In this document: in pieces, positions 7,964 through 16,509 of the stretch | How positions within the stretch are numbered: position 1 is the stretch's first letter | How the letters are laid out: every line of letters starts with the position of its first letter | From: JACJYE01 sp964432875 | GTDB lineage: Bacteria > Bacteroidota > Bacteroidia > Chitinophagales > Saprospiraceae | Reading direction: 5' to 3' | Assembly: GCA_964432875.1 (NCBI GenBank) | Contig: CAYSPJ010000010.1 | Span: 1-64,000, forward strand | Length of the DNA stretch: 64,000 bases | Position numbers and translations under genes: made by a program | The notes under the pieces: model-generated | What the model was told of the DNA's origin: nothing | The model's input: only the letters and a program-made list of their open reading frames with translations | The model's database searches: none

Positions 7964-9574
7964 TTACTCGAGCCGACCTACCCTTTTGAATATGCGATTC
8001 CAGTTAATACCATTCCTCATACTGCCTTCCTTAGTCGAGAACCAGATAATCATCGGCTTACCGACGATGTGGTCTTCCGGCACGAAGCCCCAAACGCGGG
8101 AGTCTTCTGAATTGTGGCGGTTGTCCCCCATCATCCAATAGTAGTCCATTTTGAAGGTATATTCATCCGCTTGCTGGCCATTGATGAAAACCTTCCCCTC
8201 GCGTACCGCCAGCTCATTGCCTTCATAAACCCGGATAGCGCGCTGATAAAGCGCGATATTTTCCGGACTCAGCTTGACGCTCCCACCTTTCTTGGGCAAA
8301 TAAATCGGCCCAAAATTATCAACCGTCCAGCCGGGGAAATGTTCGGGGTCGTGGGGATAAAGCTTGCCGGGGTCAGAGCTGAGCTCGCTCATATTGACCG
8401 GGTTGATCTGGATGAGCGGGTCCATGCCTTGAATCTTTGCTTTTTGTTCGTCTGATAAAACAATGATAAAAGCATTGGCGCCTTGCTGAGCGATGATATC
8501 TTCCCTAGATATGCCCCATTCAGAAAAATTGCGGTTATTGATGGGGCCTTCGGGAAAAGCTACAGTATACATGTATTGCAGATAGCGCGGGTTTTGAGCC
8601 GGTTTGCCATTAATGTAAACCTGGCGCTCACGTATTTCGAGGCTGTCACCGGGTATGGCGATGCAGCGTTTGATGTAGTGGTCTTTTTTGTCCATCGGGC
8701 GGGTAACCAGCGGTTTAGCACCCGACTCGATTTGCTGGGCCATCATCGGCGGCACGGCGCCACGGCGGTAATCGTTGATGGTCCAGGTGCGGCCGGGGAA
8801 GACGTAGACGCTATCTCCTTCTGGAAAATTGAACACCACGGGGTCGTTGCGGTCGATTGTTTCCAAGGCCGGCAGGCGGTAGTAGTCCAGCTTAGGTTTT
8901 TCCAGGTAGGATTCCCGGTCTAGAAAAGGGATGCGGTTGTGCAGCAAGGGTATCATCGCGATAGTCTCTGGGGTGCGGATGCCATAATGGGCTTTGCTGA
9001 CGAAGAGGAAATCCCCTACCAGGAGCGAGCCTTCCATAGAACTAGTGGGGATGACGTAGGCCTCGATGAGGAACATGCGGATAAATGCTGCGGCAAAGAC
9101 TGCGAAGATAATCGCCTCGGCCCACTCGCGGCCAGCGGATTTCTTATAGGGGTTATTGGCCAACAGTTTTTGTAGCTGGCGGCTATTTTCCTTTTCGGCG
9201 GCTTCGGCGATTTGCCGCGCGTATTCTCGTTCCCGGTCTAAAGTGGGGCCCAGGTAAGTTTCTTCTTTGTTGAACGCCAGGTATATGAAATACAAAGGAG
9301 CAAACAAGACCGCCAAAGCACTGTGCCCAAAGGTGTATTTCCCAAAAGAGCGCACCATGTCGACTGCCATGCCGGCGTAGATGAAGATGTTGACGATAGG
9401 GAACAGCAGCCAGGCAGCATGCCCGCCTTTGCGCCCGATAAGCCGACACCACACCACAAAATTCAGGCCAGGCACCAAGCCTTTCCAAGCTGCTTCTTTG
9501 GCTTTTGGAAAGAGAAAATACAGGCTGATGCTGAGGAAAACATACAGAACAAGGAGGAATGTCCAGAATCCCAT
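7964..9574 (-). CDS. lepB: Signal peptidase I with N-terminal membrane extension
   Basis: A 536-residue type I signal peptidase. The first ~110 residues hold three or four hydrophobic segments (from FWTFLLVLYVFLSISLYFLF on), an N-terminal extension seen in Bacteroidota LepB proteins. Next come a TM helix and SSMEGSLLVGDFLFVSK (about 178-194), which contains the catalytic Ser. The general-base Lys lies in DHYIKRCIAIPGDSLEI (about 300). Box E is MMGDNRHNSEDSRVWGF near residue 490. A roughly 130-residue insertion between the Lys and the final box is normal for the phylum. It removes signal peptides of Sec-exported proteins in the inner membrane. Only 40 nt separate it from the amidase, so the two may be co-transcribed. 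Confidence 0.95.
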   Translation of the reverse strand: MGFWTFLLVLYVFLSISLYFLFPKAKEAAWKGLVPGLNFVVWCRLIGRKGGHAAWLLFPIVNIFIYAGMAVDMVRSFGKYTFGHSALAVLFAPLYFIYLAFNKEETYLGPTLDREREYARQIAEAAEKENSRQLQKLLANNPYKKSAGREWAEAIIFAVFAAAFIRMFLIEAYVIPTSSMEGSLLVGDFLFVSKAHYGIRTPETIAMIPLLHNRIPFLDRESYLEKPKLDYYRLPALETIDRNDPVVFNFPEGDSVYVFPGRTWTINDYRRGAVPPMMAQQIESGAKPLVTRPMDKKDHYIKRCIAIPGDSLEIRERQVYINGKPAQNPRYLQYMYTVAFPEGPINNRNFSEWGISREDIIAQQGANAFIIVLSDEQKAKIQGMDPLIQINPVNMSELSSDPGKLYPHDPEHFPGWTVDNFGPIYLPKKGGSVKLSPENIALYQRAIRVYEGNELAVREGKVFINGQQADEYTFKMDYYWMMGDNRHNSEDSRVWGFVPEDHIVGKPMIIWFSTKEGSMRNGINWNRIFKRVGRLE

Positions 9575-9848
9575 GCGGTAGTTGTGTTATTATATTAAGT
9601 TAAACGACTGGCAAATATAAATGAAATTCTGGCTTTGAACGCATCGGGGCCCCTTATCGTGATAAAATGGCCGTTTTTATCCGGCCAAAGGGCGGGATTT
9701 ATAGCTCAAAGGGTAAGCTTTCAAAGCCTAATCAAGCTCTCATGCTTAAACCTGCAATGATTTTCATCAATTAAACACTTTCGCCCTTCCCGCCCCCGTT
9801 ACAAATAGGACCCAACGTTTGCTTCATCCTGCTCGTCTTTAATGTGCC
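9575..9848. other. Intergenic region between lepB and serpin
   Basis: This divergent spacer must hold promoters for lepB (minus) and serpin (plus). I see short imperfect palindromes near 9655-9695 but no ORF or RNA gene. The serpin-proximal end carries the hairpin described at 9849-9873. Confidence 0.5.
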
Positions 9849-9873
9849 CCTTGCGATGATTCCCATCGCAAGG
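9849..9873. repeat. REP-like hairpin, copy 1
   Basis: Perfect 10-bp inverted repeat, arms CCTTGCGATG and CATCGCAAGG, with a 5-nt loop ATTCC. It lies 33 nt upstream of the serpin ATG. Its central 21 bases match 17 of 21 with the hairpin at 12503-12543, so this is a repeated element and not a chance stem. Confidence 0.75.
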
Positions 9874-9906
9874 AGTCTAATGAAGCAAACAAAAAATACG
9901 ACTGCC

Positions 9907-11136
9907 ATGAAAAAATCATCTTTCCTGTTGTTAGCTGCCATGGCCATCCTGGTGTTTCAATGCGAAAAAGAAGCCCCCAGCACGCCTGATCCCGTGCCAG
10001 TGGAGAGCGTCAGCGAAACGGCCCGGATGAACCAGGTATTAGGCTGGAAAATCTTCAATGAAGAACAGCGCGCCAAGCCCGGCGAGAACGTGCTGATCTC
10101 GCCCTTCAGCATCCAGACAGCCCTGTTTATGGCGCAAAATGGCGCCGAGGGCAACACCTTAAACCAAATACTCGAACTGATGGGCTGCCCCGACTGCTCC
10201 GTCAGCGACCTCAACGCCTTACAACGCGACCTGACCACCTTACTGTCCCAACAAAGTGGCCACCCCCAACTCACCATCGCCAATGCTTACTTTTACGACG
10301 AGCGCCGGATAGTGGTCAAGCCCCCCTTCCTCGAGGCTATCGACCAGTTTTACGGCGGCGTACCCCAAGAACTCGACTTCGATGCCGACCAGGCGGCGGT
10401 ACAACAGATTAACTCTTGGGTCTACGATCACACTAATGGCAAGATTGACCAAGTGCTGAAAGCAATCACGCCTCTGGATGTCGCTTTCCTGATCAATGCC
10501 TTGCATTTCAAAGCCGATTGGGCCAGCGGGTTTGTTCCACAAAGCACCTACCAGGGCACCTTTACCAAAGCGGATGGCGCTACAATCCAGGTGGACTACG
10601 TCAATGCCGACCGAAATTTCACCACGGCCCAAACGCCCGGCTTCAATCTCGTGGATATCCCCTTCCGCGACTCGACTTACAGTATGAGCTTTATTCAGCC
10701 CTCGGCCGCCAATACCAATCCGGCCTGGCATCAGTCCATCACCCCGCAAACATGGAAGGCCATGTATGAAGGTATGACCTATGAGCGCGCATACGTCCAC
10801 TTCCCTAAACTCAAGCTTTCTTACGGCAACGATCTGGTCCAATCGCTAGGCACCCTGGGCATGACCGACGCGCTCAACCCCAATCTGGCGAATTTCACCG
10901 CGATGGGCACTTCGCCCACGGGCAAAAATATCTTTATCAAACAAGTCATCCACAAAGCGGTACTGGAAGTGGATGAAAAAGGCGCAGAGGGTGCCGCGGT
11001 AACCGCCGTCGGGTTTGCCATTGATTCGCTGCCACCAGTATTCCACTTCAATAGCCCCTTTATACTTGTGCTCCGCCATATCCCTACCAATACGATACTA
11101 TTCATGGGGTATGTGGCAGATCCAGAGATTAGCTGA
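9907..11136 (+). CDS. Serpin-family protease inhibitor, lipoprotein
   Basis: A 409-residue serpin. ATG at 9907 gives a lipoprotein signal MKKSSFLLLAAMAILVFQC with Cys 19 as the lipid-attachment site; longer readings add a charged stretch that includes the hairpin region. The body shows a normal serpin core from ENVLISPFSIQTALFMAQNG to the C-terminal FHFNSPFILVLRH block. The hinge before the reactive centre loop is GAEGAAVTAVGFAID, rich in small residues from P15 to P9, which in the family marks inhibitory members able to insert the loop. The scissile P1 residue cannot be fixed by eye. It probably protects the cell from host or self proteases at the outer membrane. The following GHL10 gene, 182 nt on, is also a lipoprotein. 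Confidence 0.93.
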   Translation: MKKSSFLLLAAMAILVFQCEKEAPSTPDPVPVESVSETARMNQVLGWKIFNEEQRAKPGENVLISPFSIQTALFMAQNGAEGNTLNQILELMGCPDCSVSDLNALQRDLTTLLSQQSGHPQLTIANAYFYDERRIVVKPPFLEAIDQFYGGVPQELDFDADQAAVQQINSWVYDHTNGKIDQVLKAITPLDVAFLINALHFKADWASGFVPQSTYQGTFTKADGATIQVDYVNADRNFTTAQTPGFNLVDIPFRDSTYSMSFIQPSAANTNPAWHQSITPQTWKAMYEGMTYERAYVHFPKLKLSYGNDLVQSLGTLGMTDALNPNLANFTAMGTSPTGKNIFIKQVIHKAVLEVDEKGAEGAAVTAVGFAIDSLPPVFHFNSPFILVLRHIPTNTILFMGYVADPEIS

Positions 11137-11318
11137 AGCCTTGGGTTGTCAGTAGCAGGCAATAGTGTAGCTGCTAAGCTAGCGCAGTGGGCAGTAAGCC
11201 CAGCACTTTGCGCGGGTTTTCCTGCCTTAGATTGATACCCCTTGTCCCAAAAATCAGTTTTCCTCGTATCTTTATCCGCTAGGAACATTTTAAGCACAAA
11301 CTCAAAATCTAGTGGACT

Positions 11319-12437
11319 ATGCTGAACAAAACAATCGCAACGGCGCTGGCATTCGCCCTCTTTGCTTGCGCTTCACCTAAAGGGGAAAAAATCACTTGCT
11401 ATGCCTGGACCAGCGGCCCGGGTGAAATGACCGACCAGGAATTAAGCGCTCGTTTCGCCGACTACAAACAGAAGGGTATCGATGGGTTGATGTATAATGG
11501 GGGCCATGATGCGGCGGTCTATCAACGAGTAGGCAAATTAGCTAAAGCAGCTGGGCTGGAGTTTCACGCCTGGATACCGACCATGGTACAGGCGCCTACT
11601 CCCGAATTGCCGACAGAAGCCTGGGCGGTAAACCGCAAGGGCGAATCGGCTCTCGATAAACCCGCTTACGTACCCTATTACACCTTCTTGTGCCCCAACC
11701 GGCCGGAAGCGGTACAATACCTCGAAGCGCTGTATGCTGCCGTGGCTGATGTACCGGAAGTGGATGGCATCCATCTCGACTACATCCGCTTCCCTGATGT
11801 AATCCTGGCCCGTGGCCTGTGGGACAAATACGGCCTGGTGATGGACCAGGAATATCCGCAATTCGACTACTGTTATTGCGACAAATGCCGCGCCGATTTC
11901 CAGGCCAAAACCGGCATCGACATTAAAGCGGTAGAAGACCCTACCCAGGAAGAAGCCTGGAAACAGTTCCGCTATGACTTGATTACTGCCGTAGCCAATC
12001 GGCTTACCGATGTGGCTCATGCCCGTGAAAAACAGAGCACCGCAGCCGTTTTCCCGGGGCCAAATTCGGTAGCTAAAAAAATCGTCCGCCAGGAATGGGA
12101 CAAATGGCGGCTCGATGCCTTCCTCCCCATGAACTACAACGATTTTTACCTCGAAGGCACCGCCTGGATTGGCGAGATGTGCCGCGAAGCAGTTGCCGCG
12201 CTCGATGATAGCAAACCAGTATACAGCGGCCTATTCATCTGCCCAGATCCGGCCAACAAAGCGAACGAGCCCGACCCCGAGGGCCACGGTTTGCTACCCG
12301 AAGAGCTTGAAGATGCTATCCGCGAATCGATGGTCAATGGCGCTGCGGGGATTTGCCTCTTCACCCCGGAGCGGATGACTGCAGAACACTGGAAAGTTTT
12401 TGAAAAGGCTATCTATAAAAACTATCTTCCGCAATGA
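11319..12437 (+). CDS. GHL10-like glycoside hydrolase, lipoprotein
   Basis: A 372-residue lipoprotein: the signal MLNKTIATALAFALFAC ends at Cys 17. The rest is a TIM-barrel-like glycoside hydrolase of the GHL10 / DUF187 type, shown by VDGIHLDYIRFPD (about 148-160), the conserved strand with candidate catalytic Asp residues. A CYCDKC motif near residue 188 may bind a metal. GHL10 proteins are predicted to act on polysaccharides, and substrate is unknown. It follows the serpin on the same strand and is closed by a palindrome at 12440. Confidence 0.78.
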   Translation: MLNKTIATALAFALFACASPKGEKITCYAWTSGPGEMTDQELSARFADYKQKGIDGLMYNGGHDAAVYQRVGKLAKAAGLEFHAWIPTMVQAPTPELPTEAWAVNRKGESALDKPAYVPYYTFLCPNRPEAVQYLEALYAAVADVPEVDGIHLDYIRFPDVILARGLWDKYGLVMDQEYPQFDYCYCDKCRADFQAKTGIDIKAVEDPTQEEAWKQFRYDLITAVANRLTDVAHAREKQSTAAVFPGPNSVAKKIVRQEWDKWRLDAFLPMNYNDFYLEGTAWIGEMCREAVAALDDSKPVYSGLFICPDPANKANEPDPEGHGLLPEELEDAIRESMVNGAAGICLFTPERMTAEHWKVFEKAIYKNYLPQ

Positions 12438-12439
12438 GC

Positions 12440-12457
12440 TAGTGGAGGCCTCCACTA
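12440..12457. terminator. Perfect palindrome after the GHL10-like gene
   Basis: An 18-bp perfect palindrome TAGTGGAGGCCTCCACTA starts three bases after the stop codon. It is GC-rich and could act as a transcription end or RNA-stabilising hairpin, but no T-run follows, so factor-independent termination is not certain. Confidence 0.5.
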
Positions 12458-12502
12458 CTCAGGTCCGAGTGTTCAGGATTGCGGGATAAAGCGGCTGCAC
12501 TT

Positions 12503-12543
12503 AATCGGCTTGTTGTGATGACCCCTATCGCAACAAGCCGATT
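12503..12543. repeat. REP-like hairpin, copy 2
   Basis: Inverted repeat with 13-bp perfect outer arms AATCGGCTTGTTG and CAACAAGCCGATT, extended inward past one T-G wobble by GAT/ATC to a 7-nt loop GACCCCT. The centre is related to the hairpin at 9849-9873 (17 of 21 identical, same orientation). It lies between the convergent GHL10-like and thpR genes. Confidence 0.75.
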
Positions 12544-12621
12544 CAAAGGAAAGGAAGCTTGCTGCCTGTGGTATATGAGGCCATCACTTCGTCAGAGCCC
12601 AAGCCAAGCTCGGCAAAATTA

Positions 12622-13176
12622 CTATTTGCACAATTGCGGCACAAATTCAAACCGGCCAACGACCACCCAGCCTTCTGGACGATGCTCCAGCAGCGCCAGC
12701 TCATTAGCGCAAAAACGGCGCTCATATTGGATTGAAGCAAAATAAGCCCACGCCTCTGGGAACATACTGCGTTTCAAATCTTTGAAAGCCACGGTGAGGT
12801 GAGGATGAAAATCGGGGCGGCCTTCGCTCTCCAGCCCCAAGGAATCTTTAAGGCGCTGTTGCACCTGGCGGTGCAGCACATGCAATGCTGGGCTGGGCAC
12901 CACATCTACGAAGATGACGCGGGGCGGGAAACCGTTGAAATTTTTGAGCTCCAGTTCAAAAGCGCTTTCCTGAGCGGCAGCCTGGCGAAGGCAAACCTCC
13001 AATTCCGGCAACCGCTCCAGCGGCCAACTGAAGGGTGAGAACAAGGTGATATGGGCCGGCGAGCGCAAGGCCCGGCTGCTGCCGAAATGGCTTGCTGCAT
13101 ATTGCTTGAAGGCTAATACTTCCTTTTGAATCTGCTGGCTGGGAAGCAGCGCGATGAAAAACAGCTGCACTGGCAT
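12622..13176 (-). CDS. thpR: 2'-5' RNA ligase / RNA 2',3'-cyclic phosphodiesterase family
   Basis: A 184-residue protein of the 2H phosphoesterase superfamily. The two catalytic His motifs are HITLFSPF (about residue 43) and HLTVAFKD (about residue 134), which match HxT/Sx. The family hydrolyses 2',3'-cyclic phosphate ends and can join tRNA halves by 2'-5' bonds in vitro; it is cytoplasmic. The stop lies 12 bases after the start of no other gene, and the TPR lipoprotein gene ends 12 nt upstream of its start on the same strand, so the two may form a transcript. Confidence 0.88.
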   Translation of the reverse strand: MPVQLFFIALLPSQQIQKEVLAFKQYAASHFGSSRALRSPAHITLFSPFSWPLERLPELEVCLRQAAAQESAFELELKNFNGFPPRVIFVDVVPSPALHVLHRQVQQRLKDSLGLESEGRPDFHPHLTVAFKDLKRSMFPEAWAYFASIQYERRFCANELALLEHRPEGWVVVGRFEFVPQLCK

Positions 13177-13188
13177 GGTTTTGGGTGA

Positions 13189-14811
13189 CTAAAGGAGCTG
13201 TGCCGCTGCTTTGGCTTCGATTTCTGCCAAGGCTGCCTCGGCCTCCTGAACCAGCGCGTCCCGCTTCAATGCCCGGGCAGCTTGCAGTTTGCCTTTTAGC
13301 GCCGACACCCGCTTGGGCCCGCGGTACAAAGCCTGCTCAAACATTGCCAAGGCATCCTCGTAGCGTTGTTGCTCCAACAGCCAATCGCCATAAAGCTCGT
13401 GGGATGGCTTGGATACTTCCGGGGGGCCGTAAGCGTAGCTCGTGCTATTTTCCAGCTCGGCCGCTTGTTTAAAATAGCGCTCCGCCTCGGCTGATTTGCT
13501 CTGAAGCAGCGCCAGCATAGCTTGTAATTCCAATTCCATGACCTGCGCCTGGCTGACGTCAAGCTTATTTGGGGCGCCGTAGCTGCCCGCCGCGCTGCAC
13601 ATCGGCACGCCCTCGTTGGTCACGCTCATGGCGGCTTGTTGGCGGGCGCTACCCATCTTACTGATAATGGTTTCGAGCCGCTCAGCCTGGCCTTGACGGT
13701 AGGCGTTCATACCCTCCAGAAATCGCCCGGCAGCCTGGTGGCTGATGTTGAGTGCGCTTAGATCCAGCTCTATTTCAGAATAAAGCCCGGTATAATCGCC
13801 GGTTTCTGCTGCGTAGTTGGCAATCATGCGCACCAGATAGGAACGCGCCTGCTTCGAGGGCAATTCTGCGGTATATTGCGCCATCTCATCCAGTATCTGC
13901 CTGGCGTCTTCTACCCTACCCTGCTGCAGGTAGCCATAGAGCAACCAATGGAAAGCGTGGTAGCTGCGAGCATCGTGGTCCAGCCCCAAGCGCTCCATAC
14001 GCTTGACGCTGGCAGCATAGGAAACTTCGTTGCTAGCTACCACCTCATCCCACATACCCATAGCCAGATAGATGTGGGAAGGCATGTGCAACGCATGAGC
14101 CGCATCGGGGGCGGTTTTGGAATAGCGGTCGGCAGCATCTTTTGCCAATTGGGCGTGGCCAGGGTCGTCGTAGGAATGGATAAGGTAGTGCAAAGCCCCT
14201 GGATGGCGGGCATTTTCACGCAGGATACCCTCGGCGATGCGGGCACTTTGCCCATACATTTCCTCATCGCGGCCCACTGGTACGGCACCTAATAGCGATA
14301 GGGCGTAAAAGGCCGCTACTTCATGATGCCCAGGGTGTTTTTGGTAGAGCTTGGACATGAAATCGGCATAAGCCTTATCTCGTTCGAACTTGCCGCCTTC
14401 GCCATAAAGCAGCTCCACTGCTTGCAGGAAGCTGCGTTCGATCTCCGTAGCTGCTTTTGCCTGGCGCTCCGCTGGGCTTGCGGCTAGCTTTTCTAATGCT
14501 GCCCGCCCTTTATCATACTCTTGGCGCTGCCAAATGCTGTGGTTGTAGGTCATGGCTTCACCCCAGTAAGCCATCGCGAAATCGGGATCGATCTCCTGCG
14601 CTTTGAGGAATTGTTCCCGGGCGTCTTCGTATTCAAAGCTGTGTAGCAACAGCAAGCCTTTTTCAAAATAAGGCTGCGCCTCTGCCAGCCCGCTGACTTC
14701 AAACTGAAGCTCACCAAGCTGGCTGCCGCTACCCGCTTCTGAGGGGCGGTTTTGACAGGAAAAAAGACAAAAGATTGCCGCAATCGCAATATAAAAATAA
14801 CGGGTGGCCAT
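13189..14811 (-). CDS. TPR-repeat lipoprotein
   Basis: A 540-residue protein. ATG at 14811 gives MATRYFYIAIAAIFCLFSC, a lipoprotein signal with Cys 19; an upstream ATG at 14832 would spoil this signal. The mature protein is helical with TPR-like units, for example EYEDAREQFLKAQEIDPDFAMAYW near residue 60 and RYEDALAMFEQALYRGPKRV near residue 485. A His-containing stretch HPGALHYLIHSYDDPGHAQL sits in the middle. It resembles secreted TPR proteins of unknown function in Bacteroidota. It is likely a scaffold for protein contacts at the outer membrane. Confidence 0.82.
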   Translation of the reverse strand: MATRYFYIAIAAIFCLFSCQNRPSEAGSGSQLGELQFEVSGLAEAQPYFEKGLLLLHSFEYEDAREQFLKAQEIDPDFAMAYWGEAMTYNHSIWQRQEYDKGRAALEKLAASPAERQAKAATEIERSFLQAVELLYGEGGKFERDKAYADFMSKLYQKHPGHHEVAAFYALSLLGAVPVGRDEEMYGQSARIAEGILRENARHPGALHYLIHSYDDPGHAQLAKDAADRYSKTAPDAAHALHMPSHIYLAMGMWDEVVASNEVSYAASVKRMERLGLDHDARSYHAFHWLLYGYLQQGRVEDARQILDEMAQYTAELPSKQARSYLVRMIANYAAETGDYTGLYSEIELDLSALNISHQAAGRFLEGMNAYRQGQAERLETIISKMGSARQQAAMSVTNEGVPMCSAAGSYGAPNKLDVSQAQVMELELQAMLALLQSKSAEAERYFKQAAELENSTSYAYGPPEVSKPSHELYGDWLLEQQRYEDALAMFEQALYRGPKRVSALKGKLQAARALKRDALVQEAEAALAEIEAKAAAQLL

Positions 14812-14992
14812 AGCAAAATAGTTTTGGGTCAAAGCGGTTCACAGGGCTTACATGACCGCCCCCACATGATAGCGGCTTGGCATGCTTACCCCCTTTCTCG
14901 ACAAAGTTAAAGAAAAAATCGCGCATATTCAAGCAGCGGGGCATCCTTGGGGGATTGCACAAGAGAATATCCCCCCAGTACCTATCAGCAAA

Positions 14993-16438
14993 TCACTGCC
15001 CTCCCGGCACCTTCAGCAGCCGCTGGTCGTCACAGAACAATTTCACGGCCAGCTGAGACGCTATTTCGGCGCCAACAGGAGTTGTTTCTACCAGTTCTTC
15101 TGGCTTGAAGTATTTTTGTACAAAATGCGTATCGAACTGGCCAGAGGCGAAAGCCTCATGCTCCAGCACGAAGCGGCCAAAGGGCAAGGTAGTCATAATG
15201 CCTTCTATTTCGTATTGCTCAATAGCCTCCAGCATCAACTGGATAGCCGCATCGCGGTTGATGCCCCAGGTGACCAGCTTAGCCACCATGGGGTCGTAGT
15301 AGATGGGGATATCCATCCCCTCGTCATAGCCATCATCGAGCCGGATATGAGCTCCCTTGGGGCGGCGATAACGAGTTATTTTACCAATGCTGGGCAAGAA
15401 TTGATTGTGAGGGTCTTCCGCATAAACCCGCAACTCGACGGCATGACCGTTGATATGAAGGTCTTCTTGTTTCAAGCTCAGCGGCTCTCCCAGGGCAATC
15501 AGGATTTGTTGCTCGACCAAGTCTACCCCCGTAATCATCTCGGTGACGGGGTGCTCGACTTGCAGGCGAGTATTCATTTCGAGGAAGTAGTAATTCAAGT
15601 CGCTGTCCAACAGGAATTCGACCGTGCCGGCACCTCTATAGTCACAAGCCTTAGCCACTTTGACGGCATCCTGCCCCATGCGCTCGCGCACTTCCGGAGT
15701 GAGGACGCAGGAAGGGGCTTCTTCCACTACTTTCTGATGGCGCCTTTGCACACTACACTCCCGCTCGAATAGGTGGATGGCATTTCCATGCTCGTCGGCC
15801 AGCACCTGGATTTCAATATGACGGGGCGAGGTGATATATTTCTCCAGAAATACCGCTCCGTCACCAAAAGCAGCTGTGGCTTCACTGATTGCGCGCTGCA
15901 TCTGCGCTTCGAATTCGGCTTCGGCTTCCACTATCCGCATCCCTTTGCCGCCGCCACCTGCCGCCGCCTTGATGAGGACGGGGAAACCGATTTCGCGCGC
16001 CACCTTTTTTGCCGTCTCTATATCGGCGATAGCCTCCTCTAAGCCAGGCACCATCGGTATTTCGTAGGCCTTCACTGCCTCTTTTGCTGCCAGCTTGTTA
16101 CCCATGATTTCGATAGCATAAGGGCTAGGGCCGACAAAAATGATGCCTGCGGCTTCTACTGCTCGCGCAAAAGCCGCATTCTCGCTCAGGAAACCATAGC
16201 CTGGGTGGATAGCATCCACATGAAGCTCGCGGGCCACCTGAATGATTTTCTCCATATTCAGGTAAGACTGGCTGGAGGGGTTGGGGCCGATACACACCGC
16301 CTCATCGGCAAAGCGCACGTGGGGGGCATTGCGATCCACTTCCGAAAAAATGGCCACGGTCTTGATGCCCATCTCATGGGCGGTACGCATGATGCGCAGC
16401 GCGATTTCGCCCCGGTTGGCGATTAATAGCTTCTTCAT
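14993..16438 (-). CDS. accC: Biotin carboxylase (acetyl-CoA carboxylase subunit)
   Basis: A 481-residue biotin carboxylase with the ATP-grasp fold. Visible: the N-terminal KLLIANRGEIALRIMRTAHE, the glycine-rich ATP loop KAAAGGGGKGMR (about 159-170), RHIEIQVLADEHGN, and the catalytic block NTRLQVEHPVTEM near residue 290. It carboxylates biotin on its carrier protein using ATP and bicarbonate. No accB or carboxyltransferase gene is next to it, so it may serve acetyl-CoA carboxylase or an acyl-CoA carboxylase encoded elsewhere. Its neighbour is acetoacetate-CoA ligase, divergent with about 70 nt between starts, which suggests shared control of acyl-CoA use. Confidence 0.92.
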   Translation of the reverse strand: MKKLLIANRGEIALRIMRTAHEMGIKTVAIFSEVDRNAPHVRFADEAVCIGPNPSSQSYLNMEKIIQVARELHVDAIHPGYGFLSENAAFARAVEAAGIIFVGPSPYAIEIMGNKLAAKEAVKAYEIPMVPGLEEAIADIETAKKVAREIGFPVLIKAAAGGGGKGMRIVEAEAEFEAQMQRAISEATAAFGDGAVFLEKYITSPRHIEIQVLADEHGNAIHLFERECSVQRRHQKVVEEAPSCVLTPEVRERMGQDAVKVAKACDYRGAGTVEFLLDSDLNYYFLEMNTRLQVEHPVTEMITGVDLVEQQILIALGEPLSLKQEDLHINGHAVELRVYAEDPHNQFLPSIGKITRYRRPKGAHIRLDDGYDEGMDIPIYYDPMVAKLVTWGINRDAAIQLMLEAIEQYEIEGIMTTLPFGRFVLEHEAFASGQFDTHFVQKYFKPEELVETTPVGAEIASQLAVKLFCDDQRLLKVPGGQ

Positions 16439-16509
16439 CTCTCTGACTTTTTACGGCGTCGAAGATATGAAAAAATTGCTATCTTACCCCCTCCAAAAAA
16501 ACACATTTT

